Shown here piece after piece: positions 45,496 through 56,524 of a stretch of DNA of 64,000 nucleotides (position 1 is the first letter of the stretch; each line of letters opens with the position of its first letter). The notes below the pieces were generated by a model. The model saw nothing but the letters and a program-made list of their open reading frames with translations, was not told the origin of the DNA and ran no database searches. The stretch is taken from contig CAMYNW010000011.1 of NCBI GenBank assembly GCA_947259885.1, positions 1 to 64,000 of the forward strand, read 5' to 3'. A program made the translations under genes and the position numbers. Source of the stretch: an uncultured Gammaproteobacteria bacterium. Its GTDB lineage: Bacteria; Pseudomonadota; Gammaproteobacteria; Arenicellales; Poriferihabitantaceae.

Positions 45496-45661
45496 TCGCA
45501 ATAAAGTTCAAGCTGTATTGGCCGTGATAGTTGAAGCCTAATCGAATTCAGGACTGCTTCAGATCTGAACTGATAGTTATTCACGGTCAACATTTCTAAT
45601 CTGATCACCGTGATAGTAAAGCATGCCAGCCGTAGAATGATTAGTAGGCGAAAATGCAAAA

Positions 45662-46543
45662 ATGAAACTTGTTTCTGAAATCTTAAAACATCCCGCTAAT
45701 CAATGCTCTCCCGTGTCGCGCCTGACACGTGCAGTTTATTGGCAATTGTATAAAAAGCTAACCGGGGAAGCGAAAGATATTTCTTATCACGGATTAACAC
45801 TAAGATGTTATCCGAACAATCACTCTGCTTCGCGCGCCATCTATTTTTCCGAGTTGCCAGACTATAGAGAAATGCGATTTATTCTAGATTACCTGCGCCC
45901 TGGGGATAAATTCATCGATGCTGGAGCGAACATCGGCCTGTATACGCTGTTAGCGTTATCGGTCGTGGAATCGACCGGGCATGTGCATGCTTTTGAGCCA
46001 AACAGGGAAACCGCAAATCGTTTGCTCGAGACTTTACGTCTCAACCTAGTCAACAATGTTACTGTAGATCAAATGGGCCTTTCAGATGCCTCAGGAACTG
46101 TCGACTTCAATTTGACGCAAGACGACTGCACAGCACATATCAGTGCATGTCCATCAAGTTCAACCTCAGGCAGTATGATTGATGTTGTGCGGCTTGACGA
46201 GCACCTGGATGATTCACAGTATGCGATGGCCAAGTTTGATATCGAAGGATATGAACCGTTTGCGATTAGAGGAATGTGTAGATGGCTTAGAAACGGTAAT
46301 CCTCCAGTAATGCAAATTGAAGCAGCCGGCTATTCAAAGCGCTACGGTGTTTCGACCGAGGAGATAATTGCCGAGTTGCATGGTTTTGGTTATTTCACTG
46401 CAGTATATTGTCCAGATAATTATTCTCTGCAGCGCACAAACTGCCCATGGAAAATTCCGGCTGACAACATACTCGCTATTTCTGAAAAATATGAAAGTTT
46501 TGTTATGCAAAGATTGTCACAACAGCAGCATGGAAAGCTCTAA
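45662..46543 (+). CDS. FkbM family SAM-dependent methyltransferase
   Basis: 293 residues. FkbM core: GDKFIDAGANIGLYTLLALS near 82 (SAM loop), VHAFEPNRETANRLLETLRL, then VTVDQMGLSDASGTVDFN and AMAKFDIEGYEPFAIRGM, the conserved Asp-Ile-Glu-Gly. The family O-methylates sugars or small molecules. The substrate is unknown, and no polysaccharide cluster surrounds it. It precedes hrpA by 17 bases. Confidence 0.9.
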   Translation: MKLVSEILKHPANQCSPVSRLTRAVYWQLYKKLTGEAKDISYHGLTLRCYPNNHSASRAIYFSELPDYREMRFILDYLRPGDKFIDAGANIGLYTLLALSVVESTGHVHAFEPNRETANRLLETLRLNLVNNVTVDQMGLSDASGTVDFNLTQDDCTAHISACPSSSTSGSMIDVVRLDEHLDDSQYAMAKFDIEGYEPFAIRGMCRWLRNGNPPVMQIEAAGYSKRYGVSTEEIIAELHGFGYFTAVYCPDNYSLQRTNCPWKIPADNILAISEKYESFVMQRLSQQQHGKL

Positions 46544-46560
46544 GGTAGGAAAGCATTTAA

Positions 46561-49500
46561 ATGAAAGCCAGCAGGCAACACGCTGAAAGCGATCGATTAA
46601 CTAAGTTGCCAACTCATACTGCATCGCTTCTTGATCAGTTGCGGTTTTGTATGCTCGAAGATCGATGCAGGTTACGACGTGAAATCAAACGCGCAGCAGC
46701 AACTGAATCCAAGTACGGTAGTTCAGCTCATGCTGCATTTGATCGCTTGACTGCTCGGGTAAATAAGTCGAAATATCGAGTTGATCAACGGGCTAAAGAT
46801 GTTCCTACAGTAACTATTCCATCCGAACTGCCAATCAGCCTGCATCAGGAAAAGATCTCTACATTAATCCAGAAAAATTCGGTGGTGGTCGTTTGTGGTG
46901 AAACCGGATCTGGCAAGAGCACCCAGATTCCAAAGATATGCCTGAGCGCAGGATTTGGCATCAACGGGATGATTTGTCAAACTCAACCCAGAAGAATAGC
47001 TGCTCGCTCAGTGGCTGAACGAATCAGTGAGGAAATTGGGTCAGTCCTTGGGCGATATGTCGGATATCGAGTACGGTTCAGTGAACAAGTGAGTGAGGGA
47101 AATTATCTACGGGTATTGACTGACGGAATGTTGCTTGCAGAGTTCGGGAAAAATCCTGACCTGAATCGTTACGAAGTGTTGATTATTGATGAAGCCCATG
47201 AACGTTCATTGAACATCGATTTCCTTCTAGGCCTGGCTAAACGAATTATTGCAAACCGCCCGGAATTCAGGCTGATAATAACTTCTGCGACATTGGATAC
47301 TGAAAAGTACAGTAAACATTTTGATGATGCACCAATTGTTACTGTTTCGGGTAGAACTTATCCAGTGGAATGCCGTTACCGCCCGCTTGGGGCAGGAGAC
47401 AAAGAGGTAGATGTTTTGCCTGAAGCTATAAATGTGGCAATTCAGGAATTGCACGAAGAAGCTCCCGGTGATGTGCTGGTTTTTCTACCCGGTGAGCGTG
47501 AAATTCGGGAGACTTCAGCGTGGCTTGAAAATAATTTGAAGCGGGGGATTGAAATACTACCACTATACTCGCGCCTGACGCAGGGTGCGCAGCAGCGGAT
47601 TTTTCATCCCGGCACCCGTTCCCGGATTATCCTGGCTACTAACGTAGCGGAAACTTCGATAACAGTTCCTGGTATTCGATATGTAATAGACAGCGGACTT
47701 GCCCGGGTAAGTCGGTACAGTCCCACCCGAAAGCTCCAGAGATTACCTTTGGAGAAAGTTTCAAAAGCGTCTGCAGATCAACGTGCAGGGCGTTGTGGTC
47801 GGGTGAGCAATGGGGTTTGTATTCGATTATATGACGAAGACGACTACTTAAATCGCCCACTTTATACAGATCCGGAAATTCAACGCACATCGCTGGCAGA
47901 TGTAATCCTTCGCATGAAATCTATGGGGATTGGTGAAATCGAAACTTTTCCTTTTATTGATTGCCCCGGAAGGCGCCATGTCAATGACGGACTCCAGCAC
48001 CTGGTTGAATTGGGCGCACTCGATCAGCAGCGAACGATCACAAAAATAGGACGCCAGATTGCCCGCATTCCGGTTGATCCTAGAGTAGCGCGTATGTTGT
48101 TGGCTGCTAGAGTTCTTGATTGCTTGGAGGAAACCATAGTGATCGCCGCCGCGTTGTCATTACCCGACCCTCGAAACGCCCCTGCAGACAAGCTGCAGCA
48201 TGCGCGTCAGGTGCACCGTCAAATGAGTAAAGAAACATCAGATTTTTTAGTACTTTTGGACATCTGGCGTCAATATCGCCAAATTCAGAAAAGGGAGTCC
48301 AAGCGCAAGTCCTATAGATGGTGCGAACGAAACTATTTGTCGGTATTTCGAATGCGTGAATGGGGCGCCTTGCAAGCAAGTTTGAAGCGGACCCTTAAGC
48401 AGCTTGATTTCCAGTTCAATCAGCGGGATGCTGATCAGGATACTATTCATCGGGCACTGTTACCGGGCCTGCTTTCAAATATCGCACAACTAAAAATCAA
48501 CGCCAATAAAAACGCTCACAAAAAAAAGTCGGCGAATAGAAATCGGCGTCAAGAGTATGACGGAACTTTTGGCAAGACACTACAAATTTTCCCAGCATCT
48601 GTGTTGCGAGATAATCCTCCAAAATGGATTATGTCTGCTGAGTTGGTGGAAACGGGGCAGGTATATGCCCGAACGGTTGCCAGGTTGCATCCACAATGGC
48701 TTGAGTCCGCGGCTGAGCATTTATTGCAATACCACTATAGCGCCCCATGCTGGGATCGACGCCAAGAGCGGGTCGTGGCTCACCGTCGGGCAACGCTTTA
48801 CGGTTTAACCATTTATAGTGGGCGCAAATGTGACTACAGTAAAATAAATCCTAATGACTGTCGCATGATTTTCATTCGTTCAGCGCTGGTTGATGGCGGT
48901 CTTGATTCTCGCATGCCATTTTACGTTCATAATCGAAACTTGATAGGTGAAATTGAATCTCTGGAGCATAGAACTCGGCGTCGAGATATTCTTGTCGACG
49001 ACACTGAAATTTATCAGTTTTATGATGAGGTGATTCCGCATTGGGTCTGTAGCGCCAGTGATTTGCGCAAATGGCACCGGTCCTTGGGTGAGGACAAAAA
49101 ATCTAAGCTGCTGATTCCGCGTAAACGGTTAATGCTCAGTGATCCGGGCCAAGCACTGCAACAGTTTCCTGATGAAATTGAGAATAGTGGCATCTCATTG
49201 CCTCTTGATTATCTTTTTGATCCGATAGCTGAGCGGGACGGGGTGACCGCGCAGATTCCATTACCATTGCTCAACAAGATGAATGCCGCATCGTTTGAGC
49301 GTGTAGTTCCGGGGCTGCTGTCACAAAAACTGGTGTTGTTGGCCCGAACATTACCAAAGCAAATCCGTCGACATTTTGTGCCTATCCCAGATGCAGTGGA
49401 TCAGGTAGCTGAGTTGGTCGTCGCGGATCCAAGGCCCCTAAGAGTTTCACTAGCGGAAGCACTGAGTAAATTGAAAGGAATTGAAATTTACCCTTATGAT

Positions 49501-50532
49501 TTTGATTTTGCCATGATACCCGACTATCTAAAGTTAGGCCTTGAATTGGTGGATGAACATCAACGCACTATCGGATTCAGTCGCGATCTGGAGGGCCTGC
49601 AGTCGGAGTACGGCCTTCGAGCTCATGCAAGCTTTGTAGAAAAAGGAGATGCCAACGTTGAACGTCGCGGAATTAGAAAATGGGACTTTGAAGAGCTACC
49701 TGACACAGTGACCGTTAGGGTGGGTTCATACCAAACAGAAGCTTATCCTGCTCTGGTAGATTGTTCAGACAGCGTTGCCATAGAAGTATTTGATTGCAAA
49801 GATCAGGCCGAACAGACACACACAGAAGGTGTTCGGCGGTTACTGTGGCTTAACCTGCCTGCGCATCGTAAGCTAATCAGGAAACCCATTCCTGAATGGC
49901 AACGGATCAGCCTGATGTATGCTTCGATCGGTGATTTATCGGCCTTGCAGAGCGCAATGTTCAATAAGGCACAGGATCAGGTTTTCTTTTATGACAAAGC
50001 ATCGGTTCGATCACGTACGGAATTTGAGCTGCTGTTGAGTGAGGCAGCACCTAAGTTGCCGAATGCGCTCGCAGAAATTGCGGGGTTCGTTGCCGATGCC
50101 CTTTTAGAATATCGAGCAATTATACAGTTTATGAATCAACACCAGGATGAGCTTCCAGAGCTCACGGCCAAAGATGTTAGAACGCAACTCGAATGGCTGA
50201 TATACGATGGATTTGTAGTGGATACTCCTGTTGAATGGCTTCAGCATCTGCCGCGTTTTCTAAGAGCAATTACAGTTCGAATGGAACAGGCCAGATTGGA
50301 TCCTGACACCGATCGTTTGCGCCTGCAAAAGGTGTCTCCCTGGTGGAACCGATATATGGATTGTGAATTCGAATACAGCGATGAGATAGAGAACTGGCGC
50401 TGGATGTTGGAGGAGTACCGAGTATCAGTTTTTGCACAAGGATTGAAAACGAGCATGCGAATCTCTTCTCGCAGACTGGATCAGGCTTGGCGTGATATAG
50501 AAGAATACTATCGAACACCAATTCGGGTATGA
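46561..50532 (+). CDS. hrpA: ATP-dependent RNA helicase HrpA (DEAH box)
   Basis: 1323 residues. Walker A CGETGSGKSTQIPKICL near 112-128, DEAH in LIIDEAHERSLNIDFLLG near 210, SAT near 241, helicase motifs V and VI in NVAETSITVPGIRYVIDSG and DQRAGRCGRVSNG near 405, then the helicase-associated domains and the long HrpA-specific C-terminal DUF3418 region (RLDQAWRDIEEYYRTP at the very end). Length agrees with E. coli HrpA (1300). It has been linked to mRNA processing and to rescue of collided ribosomes. Confidence 0.95.
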   Translation: MKASRQHAESDRLTKLPTHTASLLDQLRFCMLEDRCRLRREIKRAAATESKYGSSAHAAFDRLTARVNKSKYRVDQRAKDVPTVTIPSELPISLHQEKISTLIQKNSVVVVCGETGSGKSTQIPKICLSAGFGINGMICQTQPRRIAARSVAERISEEIGSVLGRYVGYRVRFSEQVSEGNYLRVLTDGMLLAEFGKNPDLNRYEVLIIDEAHERSLNIDFLLGLAKRIIANRPEFRLIITSATLDTEKYSKHFDDAPIVTVSGRTYPVECRYRPLGAGDKEVDVLPEAINVAIQELHEEAPGDVLVFLPGEREIRETSAWLENNLKRGIEILPLYSRLTQGAQQRIFHPGTRSRIILATNVAETSITVPGIRYVIDSGLARVSRYSPTRKLQRLPLEKVSKASADQRAGRCGRVSNGVCIRLYDEDDYLNRPLYTDPEIQRTSLADVILRMKSMGIGEIETFPFIDCPGRRHVNDGLQHLVELGALDQQRTITKIGRQIARIPVDPRVARMLLAARVLDCLEETIVIAAALSLPDPRNAPADKLQHARQVHRQMSKETSDFLVLLDIWRQYRQIQKRESKRKSYRWCERNYLSVFRMREWGALQASLKRTLKQLDFQFNQRDADQDTIHRALLPGLLSNIAQLKINANKNAHKKKSANRNRRQEYDGTFGKTLQIFPASVLRDNPPKWIMSAELVETGQVYARTVARLHPQWLESAAEHLLQYHYSAPCWDRRQERVVAHRRATLYGLTIYSGRKCDYSKINPNDCRMIFIRSALVDGGLDSRMPFYVHNRNLIGEIESLEHRTRRRDILVDDTEIYQFYDEVIPHWVCSASDLRKWHRSLGEDKKSKLLIPRKRLMLSDPGQALQQFPDEIENSGISLPLDYLFDPIAERDGVTAQIPLPLLNKMNAASFERVVPGLLSQKLVLLARTLPKQIRRHFVPIPDAVDQVAELVVADPRPLRVSLAEALSKLKGIEIYPYDFDFAMIPDYLKLGLELVDEHQRTIGFSRDLEGLQSEYGLRAHASFVEKGDANVERRGIRKWDFEELPDTVTVRVGSYQTEAYPALVDCSDSVAIEVFDCKDQAEQTHTEGVRRLLWLNLPAHRKLIRKPIPEWQRISLMYASIGDLSALQSAMFNKAQDQVFFYDKASVRSRTEFELLLSEAAPKLPNALAEIAGFVADALLEYRAIIQFMNQHQDELPELTAKDVRTQLEWLIYDGFVVDTPVEWLQHLPRFLRAITVRMEQARLDPDTDRLRLQKVSPWWNRYMDCEFEYSDEIENWRWMLEEYRVSVFAQGLKTSMRISSRRLDQAWRDIEEYYRTPIRV

Positions 50533-50562
50533 TCGAAGGCTGAGTTCTTAAACGTTTGTCTG

Positions 50563-51354
50563 ATGTATATTCTCATAACCAAACTGGCCGCGTTTTTGAT
50601 TTCTCCAATGGGGGTCATCACGCTTTTAATTTTACTTTCCCTGCTGATGCGCATAATGGGGAAGGTCCGCAGCGCACGTATATCCCTTGGTTTTTCGGTG
50701 CTGGTACTAATTGTGGCATCTTCGCCACACACTTCCAGATACATAGCGTCTTTTCTTGAAGACCAGTATCCACCAGTTCCTATCACGACCTTGCAAGCGT
50801 CGGAAGTGGCAGTGGTGCTGGGTGGGTTGCTGGCGCCACCAATGCAACCCAGAATTCAGGTTGAGCTAGTTGGTAGCTCAGACCGGCTGCTGCATACCGC
50901 TCGAATTTTTAAGGCAGGAAAAGTTAAGCGGGTCTATCTGTCTGGTGGAAACGTATTCGATGGATATGTCGCTGACAGTGAAAGCACTTATGCACGCGCT
51001 TTGCTCGAAGAGTGGGGGTTGCCGGGCAGCCGAATTGAAACTGGAGGGGAGTCAAAAACCACATATCAAAATGCCATTGAAGCACGTGATTATCTCAGCA
51101 AGAATGGCTGGATTAACAAGCCGGTCGTATTGGTGACTTCCGCACTGCATATGCCGCGCGCGGTAGAAACTTTTCAGACTGCCGGTATAAGAGTAATTCC
51201 GGTCACTACAGATATTCAGGTGACCAGCCGCGCTGCGCCAGCGGTGTTTAGCTGGCTACCTTCTGCCGCCGCGCTTAGTTTGACAACTGCAGCCTGGCAC
51301 GAGGTGGTGGGGGCATGGTATTACCGATTTCGAGGTTGGGCGGAGCCTGGTTAA
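50563..51354 (+). CDS. YdcF/ElyC family membrane protein (DUF218)
   Basis: 263 residues. Two N-terminal membrane segments (FLISPMGVITLLILLSLLMR; ISLGFSVLVLIVASSP), then the DUF218 domain: EVAVVLGGLLAPPMQPRIQV, VKRVYLSGGNVFDGYVADSE, TYQNAIEARDYL, VVLVTSALHMPRAVETFQTA. ElyC-like proteins act in envelope polysaccharide metabolism; the exact activity is unknown. Confidence 0.9.
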   Translation: MYILITKLAAFLISPMGVITLLILLSLLMRIMGKVRSARISLGFSVLVLIVASSPHTSRYIASFLEDQYPPVPITTLQASEVAVVLGGLLAPPMQPRIQVELVGSSDRLLHTARIFKAGKVKRVYLSGGNVFDGYVADSESTYARALLEEWGLPGSRIETGGESKTTYQNAIEARDYLSKNGWINKPVVLVTSALHMPRAVETFQTAGIRVIPVTTDIQVTSRAAPAVFSWLPSAAALSLTTAAWHEVVGAWYYRFRGWAEPG

Positions 51355-51559
51355 ATTGGTATGAAAATGGAACTGAAAGGTCGTTTAACCCGTATTCAGG
51401 ATCGGATGAATTTTTGCTGTCAGGTGTTCTAAGATCTATGCTGAAAAGTTCTTCCCGGCGTCTAGGTGTGCGAGTCGTGTGTTTATTCCGCAGTAAAATA
51501 TCCAGAATGCATCAGTATTCAGGTAAAATCGCGCCTCCACAAATGATCTAGAACCTAAA

Positions 51560-52942
51560 TTGGCTCGCAAAGTTTATATTAAAACCTTTGGTTGTCAGAT
51601 GAATGAATACGATTCATCGAGAATGGCCGACCTGTTGAACTCGAGTCATGGGTATGAGAGAACCGAGCACGCAGAAGAAGCGGACATGGTCCTGCTCAAT
51701 ACTTGTTCGGTGCGTGAAAAAGCCCAGGAGAAAGTGTTCTCATTGCTGGGCAGATGGCGCGAAATAAAGGAGAACAAAAAGAATCTTGTTATTGGAGTGG
51801 GTGGCTGTGTAGCCAGCCAGGAAGGCAAGATGATTATGCAGCGGGCACCCTATGTTGACATGGTATTTGGGCCCCAGACGCTTCACCGAATCCCGCGTAT
51901 GCTGGACGAAGTTTTGGATGAGCAGTCTCAGGCAGTGGATATCAGTTTCCCCGAAATTGAAAAATTCGATAATCTGCCGCCGCCCAGGGTGGACGGGGTT
52001 AAGGCCTTTGTTTCAATTATGGAGGGGTGCAGCAAATACTGCTCCTTTTGTGTGGTGCCATATACCAGGGGTACTGAATTCAGTCGCCCCTTCGATGACG
52101 TCATCGAAGAAATTGTTGGGTTGGCTGATCAAGGTGTCAGAGAGGTCAACTTGCTGGGGCAGAATGTAAACGGCTACCGCGGCGCTGCTCATGACGGTCG
52201 GACTGTAGAGTTTGCAGAATTGCTGCACTATGTGGCAGCCATTGAGGGAATTGACCGACTGCGTTATACCACATCCCATCCTATTGATTTCACCGATGAA
52301 CTGGTGGACGCATATGCCTCTATCCCTGAATTGGTTAATCATCTCCATCTGCCGGTTCAAAGCGGCTCAGATCGAATTTTAAAACTGATGAAGAGAGGCT
52401 ATACCTCTGCGGACTACCTGAGCTGGGTGGAGAAAGTAAGGCGTCACAGGCCTGATATTTCGATGTCATCAGATTTTATTATTGGATTTCCTGGTGAGAC
52501 CGATCAGGATTTTGAGGAGACCATGAAGTTGGTTGATTCAGTAAATTTCGATCATAGCTTCAGTTTTATCTATAGCCAGCGACCCGGCACCCCGGCAGAA
52601 CTACTCGATGATACCGTCACGCTTGCGGATAAGAAGCGCCGATTATCAGTTTTACAGAAACGTATACTCAATTCCGCAGGTTGTATAAGTGAGCAGATGG
52701 TGGGAACTTTACAGCAAGTGCTGGTCGAGGGCCCATCGCGAAAAGATCCCGCGCAGTATTCAGGACGTACGGAAAATAATCGGGTAGTAAACTTCGACGG
52801 TGATGGAAGTATGGTCGGTCAATTTGTTGAAGTGCGGATAACAGAAGCGCTACCAAACTCTCTGCGTGGTGCGATAATGAGCGCAGAATTAAAAACGGTT
52901 CCGACAATTGATAACTTCACACCAACACTGAAATTTGTCTAA
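51560..52942 (+). CDS. miaB: tRNA-2-methylthio-N6-dimethylallyladenosine synthase
   Basis: 460 residues, TTG start giving [20 protein letters not shown]. Three N-terminal cluster cysteines are in [16 protein letters not shown] and [11 protein letters not shown]; the radical-SAM cysteines are in [18 protein letters not shown] near 157-164. A C-terminal TRAM domain follows. It thiomethylates i6A37 in tRNAs. It overlaps the next gene by 8 bases and starts the miaB-ybeZ-ybeY-lnt run. Confidence 0.95.
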   Translation: MARKVYIKTFGCQMNEYDSSRMADLLNSSHGYERTEHAEEADMVLLNTCSVREKAQEKVFSLLGRWREIKENKKNLVIGVGGCVASQEGKMIMQRAPYVDMVFGPQTLHRIPRMLDEVLDEQSQAVDISFPEIEKFDNLPPPRVDGVKAFVSIMEGCSKYCSFCVVPYTRGTEFSRPFDDVIEEIVGLADQGVREVNLLGQNVNGYRGAAHDGRTVEFAELLHYVAAIEGIDRLRYTTSHPIDFTDELVDAYASIPELVNHLHLPVQSGSDRILKLMKRGYTSADYLSWVEKVRRHRPDISMSSDFIIGFPGETDQDFEETMKLVDSVNFDHSFSFIYSQRPGTPAELLDDTVTLADKKRRLSVLQKRILNSAGCISEQMVGTLQQVLVEGPSRKDPAQYSGRTENNRVVNFDGDGSMVGQFVEVRITEALPNSLRGAIMSAELKTVPTIDNFTPTLKFV

Positions 52943-53927
52943 ACCAATCACCTTTCAGCTACACCCCGCTGAATCTGACAGACTCTCTCAGTTGTGTGGA
53001 CAGCAAAACGCTAACTTAGAACAGATTGAGTCGTATCTGGGGGTTAAGATCACTCAGCGCAACAACGCTTTTAGTGTCTCTGGTGGTGGGCAGAAAACCG
53101 CCCGGGCCGAATCAGTGATACGACGTTTATTCGAACTGACCAGTGACGAAAGCCAGCCCATCAACAGAAATCAAGTGCATATTGAACTGTCCCGTGTTGA
53201 AGTAAATGAAGAAGAGGGCGATAGAGATGGTGAAGAAGCCAGCGAAGAGATTGTGCTGCGACTGCGCAAGCATGTTATTCGAGGTCAAAATCCACGTCAA
53301 CGCGACTATCTCAGAAGGATCGTCAGTAACGACATTAATTTTGGAGTTGGGCCCGCGGGAACAGGGAAGACTTATCTAGCAGTGGCTTGCGCTGTCGCGG
53401 CTCTGGCAGATAATGAGATTGAACGAATATTATTAGTCAGACCAGCGGTCGAAGCTGGAGAGAAGCTGGGGTTTCTCCCGGGTGATATCGGACAGAAAAT
53501 CGATCCCTACCTGAGACCTCTGTTTGATGCGTTATATGAGATGCTGGGATTTGAGAGGGTGGGGAAACTGATCGCTCGAGGAACCATTGAGCTGGCGCCG
53601 CTCGCGTATATGCGAGGAAGAACGCTTAACGAGTCTTTTGTGATTCTTGATGAGGCGCAAAATACAACTGTTGAGCAGATGAAAATGTTTCTGACTCGTA
53701 TTGGATTTGGCTCTAAAGCGATTATTACTGGGGATATTACCCAAATAGATTTGCCGCGAGGACAGTATTCAGGCTTGAAGCATGCAAGTACAGTGCTTTC
53801 CGGTATCGATGGAATAAGCTTTACCCGCTTCCTCCCACGTGACGTAGTGCGTCATCCGCTGGTGCAGCGAATCGTCGAAGCTTACGAGCAGCAGGCAAGT
53901 GAAGAGCATCTCCAGGAGCGAGGATGA
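52935..53927 (+). CDS. ybeZ: PhoH-like ATPase YbeZ
   Basis: 330 residues, TTG start inside the miaB end. Walker [21 protein letters not shown] near 138, Walker [41 protein letters not shown]. An N-terminal KH-like segment ([20 protein letters not shown]) is present. It partners YbeY in rRNA processing. It overlaps ybeY by 4 bases (ATGA). Confidence 0.94.
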   Translation: MSKPITFQLHPAESDRLSQLCGQQNANLEQIESYLGVKITQRNNAFSVSGGGQKTARAESVIRRLFELTSDESQPINRNQVHIELSRVEVNEEEGDRDGEEASEEIVLRLRKHVIRGQNPRQRDYLRRIVSNDINFGVGPAGTGKTYLAVACAVAALADNEIERILLVRPAVEAGEKLGFLPGDIGQKIDPYLRPLFDALYEMLGFERVGKLIARGTIELAPLAYMRGRTLNESFVILDEAQNTTVEQMKMFLTRIGFGSKAIITGDITQIDLPRGQYSGLKHASTVLSGIDGISFTRFLPRDVVRHPLVQRIVEAYEQQASEEHLQERG

Positions 53928-54388
53928 CACGAGCGGCCCTGGTGCTGCAGGTCGTCGATCAATCGTTTCCAGTACCGTCGGTTGATTGCTTCAGGCTTTG
54001 GGCGCATACCGCCCTTGAAGCCGCACAGTCTGATCGATTTGAGCTGACAATTCGCGTAGTGGATCGAGATGAGATCACGCGTTTGAATAAAGATTACCGG
54101 CAGGTTGATGGCTCGACTAATGTCCTGTCTTTTCCGTTCGAACCTATCGAAGATATTGAGACCAATCTGCTTGGTGACATTGCGATTTGCGCCGAGGTTG
54201 TTGCAGAGGAAGCAACAGAACAAGCAAAACAATGGGAAGCACATTGGGCACATATGGTGATCCATGGTATTCTGCATCTGTGTGGTTATGACCATGTTTG
54301 TTTAAAGGATGCCGATGAAATGGAGGCCTTGGAGGTGAAGGTCCTTTCGATTCTCGGTTACTCTGATCCCTACCGCTGTGATGAGTAA
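53924..54388 (+). CDS. ybeY: Endoribonuclease YbeY, rRNA maturation factor
   Basis: 154 residues. Zinc site His-X3-His-X5-His in MVIHGILHLCGYDHVCLKDA near 114-124, preceded by STNVLSFPFEP and LLGDIAICAEVVAEEA, all standard for the family. It processes 16S rRNA 3' ends and helps ribosome quality control. In many relatives corC follows; here lnt follows after 27 bases. Confidence 0.95.
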   Translation: MTRAALVLQVVDQSFPVPSVDCFRLWAHTALEAAQSDRFELTIRVVDRDEITRLNKDYRQVDGSTNVLSFPFEPIEDIETNLLGDIAICAEVVAEEATEQAKQWEAHWAHMVIHGILHLCGYDHVCLKDADEMEALEVKVLSILGYSDPYRCDE

Positions 54389-54415
54389 CAAACCCAACTT
54401 CCTAAAGCGTTACTG

Positions 54416-55879
54416 ATGAAATACCTGCTTGCGTTGGTGGCAGGTCTTTTAAACGTGCTGTCCTTCTCTCCCTTTGAATGGTGGTATCTATTAGTGCCGT
54501 CATTCATGATTCTCTTTTTGTTCTGGTACAAATTGCAAAAACTCCAGGCCTTCTGGATCGGCTATATGTTTGGTGTTGGACAATTTGGGGCCGGCATCTC
54601 TTGGGTTTACATCAGTATTCAGACCTTTGGCGGAATGCCACCTTTGCTTGCGGGTATTTGTGTTCTGGTATTCGTACTATTGCTATCTTTGTTTCCTGCA
54701 ATTGCCGGGTGGTTGCAGGCTCTATTTGGCGGTTGGAGTTTTACCGCCCGTGTGTGCTTCATCATGCCGTTATCGTTTCTGTTGTTTGAGTGGCTGAGAG
54801 GTTGGATATTTACCGGTTTGCCTTGGTTGAGCACAGGCTATGCAGTGGTTAATACACCACTCAGTGGACTGGCACCGGTGGGAGGGATCTATCTGGTTGG
54901 ACTGGTTTTACTGGTGTCTATTGGAGTCTTAGTTGCGACTATTTCTGATCTCAATAAAAAAACTGCAGGGCTGCTACTGATTATTATTGGCAGCTGGATA
55001 TTTGCATGGCAACTGGACAAAATACCTTGGAGCAAACCTAGCGGGGAGCCGTTCAGTGTCGCTCTGATACAGAATAATGTACCTTTGCTTGATAAATGGA
55101 GTACCGAATCACGCGCTGCGATAATTGACGAGTACATTGAGAAAAGCCAGCTGCATCGGGACAAGGACCTGATCGTGTGGCCCGAAGGAGCTCTACCCGA
55201 CTACCTCAATGAAATGCCGGCATCGTTCTGGCAGAAATTGCAGCAGCATCCCTCCGATTTTGCATTTGGTGCACTGTATAAACCGCATTCTGACGGAAGG
55301 TATTACAATAGCATTGTCGCGGTGAGTGATCAGGTGTCGATATACAGCAAACAGCATTTGGTTCCATTTGGTGAATTTTTTCCCATGCAGACTTTGTTGA
55401 GCCCGGTGCTGGATTACTTAACGATACCGATGTCAGATTTTTCAGCATGGGATAGCGTGCAGTCGCCGTTGGCCGTTGCGGGCCATCGCGCGGCGGCATC
55501 GATCTGTTACGAAGACGCATTCCCTCATGTGTCGCGTAACCAGATACCCGATGCGGGATTCTTGCTGAATGTAACGGAAGATATGTGGTTTGGTAACTCA
55601 CTAGCGCCTCATCAAAGATTACAGATGGCGCAGTTTCGTTCCCGTGAATCCGAACGGCCTATGGTCCGTTCTTCGAATAACGGGCTGTCATCTCTCATTG
55701 ATTGGCGCGGTAATGTCGAGGTTGTGGCACCACAATTCAAAAAATTCGTTACTGAGGGTGTGGTGCAATCGCGCACTGGCGTAACACCCTATGTCCGATT
55801 TGGAGACATCCCGGCACTGATTTTGGGCGTCTTCCTGCTGTTGTCTGCTCTGTTGTTCGGACGTCGGTCATTGCGATAG
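54416..55879 (+). CDS. lnt: Apolipoprotein N-acyltransferase
   Basis: 487 residues. About seven N-terminal membrane segments (NVLSFSPFEWWYLLVPSFMI ...), then the nitrilase domain with the catalytic triad: Glu in DLIVWPEGALPDY, Lys in SIYSKQHLVPFGEFFP, Cys in ASICYEDAFPHV, and RSSNNGLSSLIDWRG. It adds the third acyl chain to lipoproteins in the inner membrane, the step before Lol export. Confidence 0.95.
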   Translation: MKYLLALVAGLLNVLSFSPFEWWYLLVPSFMILFLFWYKLQKLQAFWIGYMFGVGQFGAGISWVYISIQTFGGMPPLLAGICVLVFVLLLSLFPAIAGWLQALFGGWSFTARVCFIMPLSFLLFEWLRGWIFTGLPWLSTGYAVVNTPLSGLAPVGGIYLVGLVLLVSIGVLVATISDLNKKTAGLLLIIIGSWIFAWQLDKIPWSKPSGEPFSVALIQNNVPLLDKWSTESRAAIIDEYIEKSQLHRDKDLIVWPEGALPDYLNEMPASFWQKLQQHPSDFAFGALYKPHSDGRYYNSIVAVSDQVSIYSKQHLVPFGEFFPMQTLLSPVLDYLTIPMSDFSAWDSVQSPLAVAGHRAAASICYEDAFPHVSRNQIPDAGFLLNVTEDMWFGNSLAPHQRLQMAQFRSRESERPMVRSSNNGLSSLIDWRGNVEVVAPQFKKFVTEGVVQSRTGVTPYVRFGDIPALILGVFLLLSALLFGRRSLR

Positions 55880-55914
55880 AATTAAGCACGAATTACTATA
55901 AAACCAACTACTTC

Positions 55915-56499
55915 ATGTCAACACATACTCTGAGTCACTCAACACTCGTAAATTCGTACTGGAAAGATCAGTCGATGTTAAGAAACGTACTGCTGGTGGT
56001 AGCTGGCTCAGTACTATTGTTTGTGTCCGCAAAGATTAAAGTACCATTTTATCCAGTACCGCTTAGCATGCAGACATTTGTAGTGCTAATGCTGGGTATG
56101 GTTTACGGCTGGAAGCTTGGGGCGGCAACAATACTTCTTTATCTTGCAGAAGGGGCATTTGGATTGCCGGTATTCAGTGGTACCCCGGAAAGAGGAATTG
56201 GAATTGCATATATGGTGGGCCCGACTGGTGGCTACCTGTTGGGCTTTCTGTTTGCGGCTATTGTGGTTGGGTGGATGGCAGAACGGGGATGGGGGCGAAA
56301 TGTAATAACCACCTTTGGTGCAATGATCACGGGTAATTTGTTGATCTATGCCCTTGGACTGTTATGGCTCGGCAGTGTAGTCGGCTGGGATAAACCAGTG
56401 CTTGCCTACGGGCTCACACCGTTTCTTTTAGGTGATCTGTTAAAGATCATTGTCGCTATGCTGCTGTTGCCTATGGCGTGGAAACTAATCAGGAAATGA
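55915..56499 (+). CDS. bioY: Biotin transporter BioY (substrate-binding component)
   Basis: 194 residues. Features: KIKVPFYPVPLSMQTFVVLM near 40-60, GWKLGAATILLYLAEGAFGL with GLPVFSG, and MVGPTGGYLLGFLFAAIVVG, all typical BioY motifs. It imports biotin, alone or with an ECF module; no bioM or bioN is nearby, so the stand-alone mode is likely. A strong terminator follows 26 bases after the stop. Confidence 0.93.
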   Translation: MSTHTLSHSTLVNSYWKDQSMLRNVLLVVAGSVLLFVSAKIKVPFYPVPLSMQTFVVLMLGMVYGWKLGAATILLYLAEGAFGLPVFSGTPERGIGIAYMVGPTGGYLLGFLFAAIVVGWMAERGWGRNVITTFGAMITGNLLIYALGLLWLGSVVGWDKPVLAYGLTPFLLGDLLKIIVAMLLLPMAWKLIRK

Positions 56500-56524
56500 C
56501 AGCACCAATAAAGTGGTTACCTTC

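Noticed and set aside
45520..45620. CCGTGATAGT direct repeat between maeB and the FkbM gene as an operator pair
   Set aside because: Spacing is about 80 bases and flanks differ; too weak to list as a site.
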